A stretch of 54,638 nt of DNA from Pseudomonas viridiflava (GTDB lineage: Bacteria > Pseudomonadota > Gammaproteobacteria > Pseudomonadales > Pseudomonadaceae): assembly GCF_900580675.1 (NCBI RefSeq), contig NZ_UTBG01000236.1, forward strand, positions 1-54,638, given 5' to 3'. The translations under genes and the position numbers were made by a program. The notes below the pieces were generated by a model. It did no database searches, was not told where the DNA came from, and saw nothing but the letters and a program-made list of their open reading frames with translations. Of the stretch, positions 49,428 through 54,638 are shown piece by piece. The number at the start of each line of letters is the position of its first letter. The stretch's first letter is position 1.

Positions 49428-51404
49428 ATGAAAGTCGCTAATTCGTTTGTCAATCATCATTCAGCCGATAATGAACTTCCTACACTGAGTCATCGTGCTT
49501 TCGCACAACTATCAGCGGCCTCGAATAATACACATTATAAAAGCTCCTACAGCACGGACGAAGCCGCCAGTCAGATCCTGCGTGGGGGGTATCGGCACTA
49601 CGACCGTAATGGCGACGGGAAGATCGAGCTGTCCTTCACCCTCGACGATGCATTCTCCGCCCCCCAGAAAACCGCTATCCGCAAAGCGCTGCAAGCCTGG
49701 CAGGACGTCACGAGCATTGTGTTCAAGGAGCGCGCAAGCCACACGGATGGCTCAATCACGATCAAGGCCGACCCTGCCACCAGCGGCGGGGTTTCGCACT
49801 TGCCTAGTGGATATCATCCTGACATGACCACCTTTATCGGAACGGAAGGCGCTGCGGACGCCCCGAAAAATGGCGATTATTTTTTATTGACCGCTGTTCA
49901 TGAGTTGGGGCATGCGCTGGGTCTGGGTCATCCTGGCGACTATGGCAAGACCGTGCACAGTTATGCGGACACGCCTTACCAACAAGACACCAGGGCCCAT
50001 AGTGTAATGAGCTATTGGGATGAGAGTAATCAGCCGGGACATGATTTTGAACGCAAGCAATCTGCAGTACCGTTGAAAGATGATATTGCCGCCGCGCAGA
50101 AACTCTATGGTGCCAATTTCAATACCCGCAGTACGGACACTACTTATGGTTTTAATTCCAATACGGGCAATGAATACTTCAGTCTTGAATCTTCGAACGA
50201 CACGCCTATCTTTTCAATATGGGATGGTGGCGGACGTGACACCCTGGATTTTTCCGGGTTTTTCCAGGATCAGAACATCAATCTGCAAGCCGAGTCGTAT
50301 TCCGACGTCGGCGGTTTGAAGGGCAATGTTTCGATTGCCAAGGGCGTTACCGTGGAAAACGCCAGGGGCGGCTCGGGCGACGACCACATCAAGGGTAACC
50401 AGGTGGGCAACCGGCTCATGGGTGGGGCGGGTGCGGATAGGCTGACAGGCGGTGGCGGCGAAAATATATTTGCCTACGATTGGTCAAGTGACTCGCCCCC
50501 CGACAGGCATGACCAGATTCTGGATTTCACCAGCGGCGCAGACAAAATTGATCTCTCCGGGCTATTGGCAAACGCCTCGATCAAACACTTCCGGGTGGTT
50601 GAGCAGTTTACCGGGCGAGCTGGCGAATGCGTATTGGGCTATGACCCCGACACGGGGTACGGCAGCTTGAGCCTTGACCTGACGGGCAGGGGCAAAGCCG
50701 ATTTCTTTATCGGAAGCGTGGGCGGCATTCAGGCTGACGATATTGTCACAGGCGACCAACCCGGGTCCGGCGTCAACGCGGGCGATACCGTCTATGGGTT
50801 CAATGCCAACGCCGCTGACCGCGCCATGCGCCTGCATGCGCGCAGCGGCGCACCCGACTTCGTGGTACGGGACGCAGGCGGCAACGACACGCTGGATTTT
50901 TCCGGCTTCCGGCAAAACCAGATCATCGACTTGCGCGAGCGCGCCGCTTCCAGCGTCGGCGGGCGGCGCAATAACGTCTCAATCGACGAAGGCGTCACCG
51001 TGGAGAACGCGATCGGCGGCTCCGGCAGAGACAGGATCGTCGGCAATACCAAAGGTAACGGCATCACCGGTGGTGCCGGCGGCGATGAGCTCTGGGGCGT
51101 GGGCGGCAGGAACACGTTCAAATATGGCCAGCTCACCGACTCGCGTGCTCATGACCCTGATCGCATCATGGATTTCGCCAGCGGCGTGGACAGGATTGAC
51201 CTGACGGCACTGGCCAGGAAGATGCAAACCCCCCTGCGCCTGGTGGACGCCTACACCGGCCGTGTTGGCGACACTGTCGTGAGGCATGACCCACAGAGCG
51301 GTCGTTCCTATGTGGGCATAGACCTGCTTGGGAAGCGTCAGTCGGACTTCCTGATCAAGAGCGCGCGATTGATCAGGCCGGAGGACGTGCTGGGCCTGCA
51401 GTGA
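49428..51404 (+). CDS. Serralysin-like M10 zinc metalloprotease with duplicated C-terminal module
   Basis: A 658-residue protein; typical serralysins (AprA) have about 480. The catalytic domain has HELGHALGLGHPG at 158-170 with Glu159 and the three zinc His, and the Met-turn SVMSYWDE at 192-199 with Tyr196. Two similar modules follow, about 236-442 and 452-657. Each runs DTxYGFN, RDTLDFSGF or NDTLDFSGF, INLQAES or IDLRERA, NVSIxxGVTVENAxGGSG, one or two RTX nonapeptides (GGSGDDHIKGN... and GGSGRDRIVGN...), LDFTSGADKIDLS or MDFASGVDRIDLT, and a final signal-like tail. No signal peptide is visible, as expected for type I secretion. No aprDEF transporter or inhibitor gene is adjacent. The start MKVANSFVNHH has AAAGGA seven bases before it. 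Confidence 0.9.
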   Translation: MKVANSFVNHHSADNELPTLSHRAFAQLSAASNNTHYKSSYSTDEAASQILRGGYRHYDRNGDGKIELSFTLDDAFSAPQKTAIRKALQAWQDVTSIVFKERASHTDGSITIKADPATSGGVSHLPSGYHPDMTTFIGTEGAADAPKNGDYFLLTAVHELGHALGLGHPGDYGKTVHSYADTPYQQDTRAHSVMSYWDESNQPGHDFERKQSAVPLKDDIAAAQKLYGANFNTRSTDTTYGFNSNTGNEYFSLESSNDTPIFSIWDGGGRDTLDFSGFFQDQNINLQAESYSDVGGLKGNVSIAKGVTVENARGGSGDDHIKGNQVGNRLMGGAGADRLTGGGGENIFAYDWSSDSPPDRHDQILDFTSGADKIDLSGLLANASIKHFRVVEQFTGRAGECVLGYDPDTGYGSLSLDLTGRGKADFFIGSVGGIQADDIVTGDQPGSGVNAGDTVYGFNANAADRAMRLHARSGAPDFVVRDAGGNDTLDFSGFRQNQIIDLRERAASSVGGRRNNVSIDEGVTVENAIGGSGRDRIVGNTKGNGITGGAGGDELWGVGGRNTFKYGQLTDSRAHDPDRIMDFASGVDRIDLTALARKMQTPLRLVDAYTGRVGDTVVRHDPQSGRSYVGIDLLGKRQSDFLIKSARLIRPEDVLGLQ

Positions 51405-51548
51405 GTGCGCGTGTCGCCGGCTTTGAAGTCGGCACGGAAGGTTTTCCAACATTCAGTAAAACAGCCATCAGTCGGGATGAATGATTCTGTGCTTGAGTAA
51501 AGATAACTCTAGGGTTACTTTTGTTCAGGCCAAGCCAAGGAGGCTTAG

Positions 51549-51737
51549 GTGCAAAGCAGGCTATTGATCAAGAAGTTGCAGGAGGCGGGTTGGGTGCTGG
51601 ATCGGGTCACGGGCAGTCATCCTATTTTTACCCACCGCTATAACCCGTACACGATCCCGGTGCCGCATCCAAAGAAGGATCTGCCGATGGGCACCGTCAA
51701 GAGCATCAGGAAGCGTGCCGGGCTGTTTCAGTTTTAA
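51549..51737 (+). CDS. hicA: HicA-type toxin (mRNA interferase)
   Basis: A 62-residue basic protein of the HicA dsRBD-like fold. The family pattern is complete: LIKKLQEAGWVLDRVTGSHPIFTH (catalytic His in GSH, about residue 23), then TIPVPHPKKDLPMGTVKSIRKRAGL. It starts at a GTG with AGGAGG six bases upstream. HicB follows 11 bases on. HicA cleaves mRNA when free of HicB. The residue after GSH (P) differs from the usual hydrophobic or His residue. Confidence 0.9.
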   Translation: MQSRLLIKKLQEAGWVLDRVTGSHPIFTHRYNPYTIPVPHPKKDLPMGTVKSIRKRAGLFQF

Positions 51738-51748
51738 GGAGAGCATTC

Positions 51749-52153
51749 ATGCAATACCCAATCTGTATCGAATGGGGCGATGACTTCACCGCCACCGGCA
51801 TTCAGATCCCCGATATCCCAGGCGCGGTCACGGCCGGGGACAGCTTTGAAGAGGCCTACAACGCTGCGGTGGAAGTCGCGCACATCATGTTGCAAGAGAT
51901 CGCGGCAGAAGGTGGGCAGATTCCGATGCCGACCTCGGTGGCCAATCATCATGCCCATGAAGACTACGCCGGGATGGGGTGGGGGATGTTGGAGTTGGAC
52001 ATCTCGCCCTATCTGGGCAAGACCGAGAAGGTCAATGTGACCTTGCCCGGTTATGTCATCCAGCGAATCGACCGTTATGTGCGCGATCACAAGGTCAAAA
52101 GCCGCTCGTCATTTCTGGCGGACGCGGCTCTGGAGAAATTGGTGCGTTCGTAA
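51749..52153 (+). CDS. hicB: HicB-type antitoxin
   Basis: A 134-residue protein. The N-terminal HicB fold (MQYPICIEWGDDFTATGIQIPDIPGAVTAGDSFEEAYNAAVEV) contains the degenerate RNase H-like core. The C-terminal part (KVNVTLPGYVIQRIDRYVRDHKVKSRSSFLADAALEKL) is a ribbon-helix-helix DNA-binding domain for autoregulation. AAGGAG precedes the ATG. It is cotranscribed with hicA. Confidence 0.93.
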   Translation: MQYPICIEWGDDFTATGIQIPDIPGAVTAGDSFEEAYNAAVEVAHIMLQEIAAEGGQIPMPTSVANHHAHEDYAGMGWGMLELDISPYLGKTEKVNVTLPGYVIQRIDRYVRDHKVKSRSSFLADAALEKLVRS

Positions 52154-52159
52154 GGGCGA

Positions 52160-53356
52160 TCAGGCGGTAGCGACCGCGGCCTTGCGCGACGCACTCAGGA
52201 ACCGCAACAACGCCACCAGCGGGAACGCGCTGCCCACCAGCATCACGCCCAGCCAGCCGCCGTGTTCGTACACGCTGCTGGCGATGGCCGAGCCGAAGGC
52301 CCCGCCGATGAAGATGCTGGTCATGTACAGCGCGTTCAGGCGGCTGCGGCTGTTGGCGTCGAGGGCGTAGATGGTGCGTTGGCCGAGGACCATGTTCATT
52401 TGCACGCAGAAGTCCAGGACCACGCCGGTGACTGCCAGGCCGATCACGCTGTACAGCGGGTGCACGAAGGCCGGCAGGAAGCTCAGTACCGCAAACACCA
52501 TCGCCAGCAGTGAAGCGCGGTGGGTGTGACCGGCGTCGGCCAGGCGCCCGGCGATGGGCGCGGCGATAGCGCCGATGGCTCCGACCAGGGCGAAGATTGC
52601 GATCTGGGTCTGGCTCAGGCCATGGTTGCGTACCAGCTCCAGCGGGGCGGCGGTCCAGAACAGGCTGAAGGTGGCGAACATGCAGCCTTGATAAAACGCG
52701 CGCTGACGCAGCAGCGGCTGTTCACGCAGCAGCGTGCCGAGGGAGCGCAACAGCTTGCCGTAGCTGGCGCTGTGATCGGGCTGGCGCTTGGGGATGGTCA
52801 GCATCAGCACCACGCTGATGAACGCCATCAATGCGGCCGCCGCCATGAACATCGCACGCCAGCCGAAGTGGTCGGCTACCAGGCTGGACACCGGCCGTGC
52901 CAACAGGATGCCGAGCAGCAGGCCGCCCATGATGCTGCCGACGACCCGACCCCGAGACTCGGCAGGGGCCAGATGCGCGGCCAGCGGGATCAGGATCTGC
53001 ACCGAGACGGAGCTGAATCCGATCAACAGCGACACAAGAAGGAACAAATTCGGCTGCTCAGTAAACGCTGCGCCCAGTAGGCTGGCGATGGCCACAACCG
53101 TGGTGGTGATCATCAGCTTGCGGTTTTCCAGCAGGTCGCCCAGCGGCACCAGGAAGAACAGGCCCAACGCGTAACCGATTTGCGTCAAGGACACGATCAG
53201 GCTGGCCATGGCGGGCGTCAGACCGATGTCCGGCGCGATCAGCTCGATGATCGGCTGCGCATAGTAAATGTTGGCGACGATGGCGCCGCAACAGAACGCA
53301 AACAGCATCACCATCCCGCGGGTCATGGTGCTTGTAGCGTGTGAGGTAGCGTTCAT
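52160..53356 (-). CDS. MFS transporter, drug:H+ antiporter-1 type
   Basis: A 398-residue transporter with 12 predicted membrane segments. The start MNATSHATSTMTRGMVMLFAFCCGAIVANIYYAQPIIELIAP is chosen because the earlier part of the frame lies over the divergent gene. The loop motif FLVPLGDLLENRKLMI (motif A, between segments 2 and 3) and RGRVVGSIMGGLLLGILLARPVSS are typical of DHA1 exporters. The substrate is unknown; it is convergent with hicB (6 bases apart) and divergent from the exported protein gene. Confidence 0.9.
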   Translation of the reverse strand: MNATSHATSTMTRGMVMLFAFCCGAIVANIYYAQPIIELIAPDIGLTPAMASLIVSLTQIGYALGLFFLVPLGDLLENRKLMITTTVVAIASLLGAAFTEQPNLFLLVSLLIGFSSVSVQILIPLAAHLAPAESRGRVVGSIMGGLLLGILLARPVSSLVADHFGWRAMFMAAAALMAFISVVLMLTIPKRQPDHSASYGKLLRSLGTLLREQPLLRQRAFYQGCMFATFSLFWTAAPLELVRNHGLSQTQIAIFALVGAIGAIAAPIAGRLADAGHTHRASLLAMVFAVLSFLPAFVHPLYSVIGLAVTGVVLDFCVQMNMVLGQRTIYALDANSRSRLNALYMTSIFIGGAFGSAIASSVYEHGGWLGVMLVGSAFPLVALLRFLSASRKAAVATA

Positions 53357-53534
53357 GGTGTTCTCGTGGAAGCGAAGGAAGATGGCGAGCGAGAATAAAG
53401 GCCTGGTCCCGCGTCGAGTAGGCCGTTGGCGGTGATAACACTCATGCCGGGAATTAATGACTGAAACGTTAACTTTTCGAACGAACGCCAATGATACATT
53501 CAGACACAACTGCCGAAACAGGAAATCCACCTTC

Positions 53535-54149
53535 ATGAAAATCAGTTTGAACAAGATGATCCTGGCTTCAACCCTCGCCGCAGCGATGGCCGTCGGCCTG
53601 GCGAACGCTGCCGAGGCGCCGCGTGTCGGCGTACGTGGCGCCATCACGGCCATTGACGGCGACGCCATGCACGTCAAGGTCAACAGTGGTGAGGAAGTGA
53701 CCGTGCACTTGACCGAGGCCACCCAGGTACGCGCGGTCACACTGGCCAGGATCGACGAAATCAAGCCCGGCAGCTACATCGGTTCGGCGGCCATGCCCAA
53801 CGCGGACGGCACCCTGACCGCCCTGGAAGTGCACGTGTTTCCCCCGGCCATGGCCGGTACGGGCGATGGGCATCGCGCGTTTGATTTGAAAGAAGGCAGC
53901 AGCATGACCAACGGCACCGTCGGCGACCTGGTGGTCAGCAACGGGCGAACCTTGACCGTCAAATACAAAGGCGGCGAGCAGAAGATCGTGGTGCCGGATG
54001 ATGTGCCGATCGTCAATCTGGAGCCGGGTGATCGCAGTTTGCTCAAGCCGGGGACGAAGGTGGTGTTGTTTGCGGCGCAGGGGGCGGACGGGAAAATCAC
54101 GGCCCAGGCGATTTCAGCGGGTAAAGACGGCGTCACACCGCCGATGTAG
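53535..54149 (+). CDS. Exported beta-rich protein of unknown function (DUF5666-like)
   Basis: A 204-residue protein with a signal peptide (MKISLNKMILASTLAAAMAVGLANA, probably cleaved before AEA). The mature part has two similar beta-rich halves, VGVRGAITAIDGDAMHVKVNSGEEVTVHLTEATQVRAVTLARIDEIKPGSYIGS and GTVGDLVVSNGRTLTVKYKGGEQKIVVPDDVPIVNLEPGDRSLLKPGTKVVLFA, each like an OB fold of the DUF5666 type. It is periplasmic. It is divergent from the MFS gene (178 bases) and may be co-regulated with it. No partner in the window explains it. Confidence 0.8.
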   Translation: MKISLNKMILASTLAAAMAVGLANAAEAPRVGVRGAITAIDGDAMHVKVNSGEEVTVHLTEATQVRAVTLARIDEIKPGSYIGSAAMPNADGTLTALEVHVFPPAMAGTGDGHRAFDLKEGSSMTNGTVGDLVVSNGRTLTVKYKGGEQKIVVPDDVPIVNLEPGDRSLLKPGTKVVLFAAQGADGKITAQAISAGKDGVTPPM

Positions 54150-54165
54150 GGGCCAACCACAAAAC

Positions 54166-54260
54166 AAATGTGGGAGCTGGCTTGCTCGCGAAAGCGGTGG
54201 ATCAGTCACTGATGATTTGACTGAAACACCGCTTTCGCGAGCAAGCCCGCTCCCACATTT
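54166..54260. repeat. REP-type inverted repeat
   Basis: AAATGTGGGAGCTGGCTTGC on the left and GCAAGCCCGCTCCCACATTT on the right. The inner arms are TCGCGAAAGCGGTG and CACCGCTTTCGCGA, with the centre GATCAGTCACTGATGATTTGACTGA. It lies between the exported protein gene and the sbp remnant. Confidence 0.9.
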
Positions 54261-54279
54261 TTTTACCGCGTTTCTTCAG

Positions 54280-54573
54280 TTATTGCCCGTTGTAGATCTG
54301 GTCGAAAACACCACCATCATTGAAGTGGGTTTTCTGCACGGTGCGCCAGTCACCAAAGGTTTTCTCCACCGACAGAAAGTCGACTTTGGGGAAACGGTCG
54401 GTGTACTTGGCCAGCAACTTCGGGTCACGTGGGCGCAGGTAATTATTAGCCGCGATTTCCTGGCCTTCCGGCGACCACAGGTATTTCAGGTAATCTTCGG
54501 CCGCCACGCGGGTGCCTTTCTTCTCGACCACTTTGTCGACCACCGACACCGGCGGCTCGGCTTCGGCGGTCAC
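54280..54573 (-). pseudogene. sbp: Sulfate-binding protein (Sbp), C-terminal fragment
   Basis: About 97 codons homologous only to the C-terminal part of periplasmic sulfate-binding proteins (AEPPVSVVDKVVEKKGTRVAAEDYLKYLWSPEGQEIAANNYLRPRDPKLLAKYTDRFPKVDFLSVEKTFGDWRTVQKTHFNDGGVFDQIYNGQ). A complete Sbp has about 335 residues with a signal peptide. Upstream of AEPPV the frame changes to unrelated sequence with an in-frame stop at 54577-54579. The gene is therefore broken, either by a true deletion or rearrangement or by an assembly artefact close to the window edge. Confidence 0.8.
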
Positions 54574-54576
54574 GCG

Positions 54577-54638
54577 TCACGAGATCACTTCCAATCTATT
54601 ACGGCCGAATTCTCGGGCAATCATTTCGGCTACGTTTT
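54577..54638 (-). CDS. 3' end of an unidentified gene at the window edge
   Basis: A frame open from the window edge to a TGA reads NVAEMIAREFGRNRLEVIS, a plausible protein C terminus. It abuts the sbp fragment and is too short to identify. It may be part of the foreign sequence that replaced the 5' part of sbp. Confidence 0.3.
   Translation of the reverse strand, partial: NVAEMIAREFGRNRLEVIS

Noticed and set aside
1..54638. CRISPR arrays, tRNA/rRNA genes, insertion sequences, prophage genes
   Set aside because: No regular spacer repeats, no cloverleaf-like conserved blocks with TTCGAATC arms, and no transposase, integrase or phage structural ORFs were recognised.

Overview
The window is a stretch of chromosome from a high-GC gammaproteobacterium, almost certainly a member of the Pseudomonas fluorescens group. 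Three things point there. The gene order sagS-ospR-gpx-msrB-alaA-htpX-tpm matches the corresponding P. aeruginosa locus. Both the ccmABCDEFGHI and phnCDEFGHIJKLMNP clusters are complete. Several intergenic gaps carry the REP-type inverted repeats (TGTGGGAGC...GCTCCCACA and TGTGGCGAGC...GCTCGCCACA) typical of fluorescent pseudomonads. I see no tRNA, rRNA, CRISPR, insertion sequence or prophage; apart from the metalloprotease/HicAB block and the right edge this is core or near-core chromosome.

Layout. 1-7.5 kb: a DEAD-box RNA helicase, a DODA-type dioxygenase, thiopurine methyltransferase (tpm), HtpX protease, AlaA aminotransferase, then an oxidative-repair group (MsrB, Gpx, the redox-sensing MarR repressor OspR). 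7.5-19 kb: signalling. A SagS-type hybrid kinase, an ATPase of the DUF815 kind with a free-methionine-sulfoxide reductase, a BvgS/EvgS-type multidomain kinase with its LuxR-type regulator, a lone receiver protein, dGTPase, and an EAL phosphodiesterase. 19-26 kb: a YqjD/YqjE-type membrane stress operon, an ammonium transporter, a KefB-type antiporter, a thioredoxin-fold protein, a small unknown protein, a pseudouridine synthase and a small lipoprotein. 26-28 kb: molybdenum cofactor genes mobA, moaB, moeA. 28-30 kb: an FlhB C-terminal-like protein and a FliK-like protein. 30-37.6 kb: the complete cytochrome c maturation operon, followed by a proline-rich lipoprotein. 37.8-49.2 kb: a small pseudomonad-specific gene, then the phosphonate uptake and C-P lyase operon. 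49.4-52.2 kb: a serralysin-like metalloprotease with a duplicated C-terminal half and a HicAB toxin-antitoxin pair. 52.2-54.6 kb: an MFS exporter, a divergent exported protein, a REP element and a truncated sulfate-binding protein at the edge.

How parts work together. OspR probably represses gpx-ospR through two tandem CAATTNAATTG palindromes upstream of gpx. The phn operon starts behind an array of 11-bp-spaced Pho-box-like repeats and a palindrome well placed for PhnF; a small terminator-like hairpin lies between the transporter genes phnCDE and phnF plus the lyase genes. TTTCCTA-like motifs precede the BvgA-like regulator, suggesting autoregulation.

Most unusual points: the metalloprotease with two consecutive copies of the serralysin C-terminal module and a non-canonical end; the tandem OspR-type operator; the phnE/phnF hairpin that may bring a distant Shine-Dalgarno next to an otherwise SD-less start; and the broken sbp gene at the right end. 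Functional statements rest on reading motifs and on family knowledge; no database search was run.
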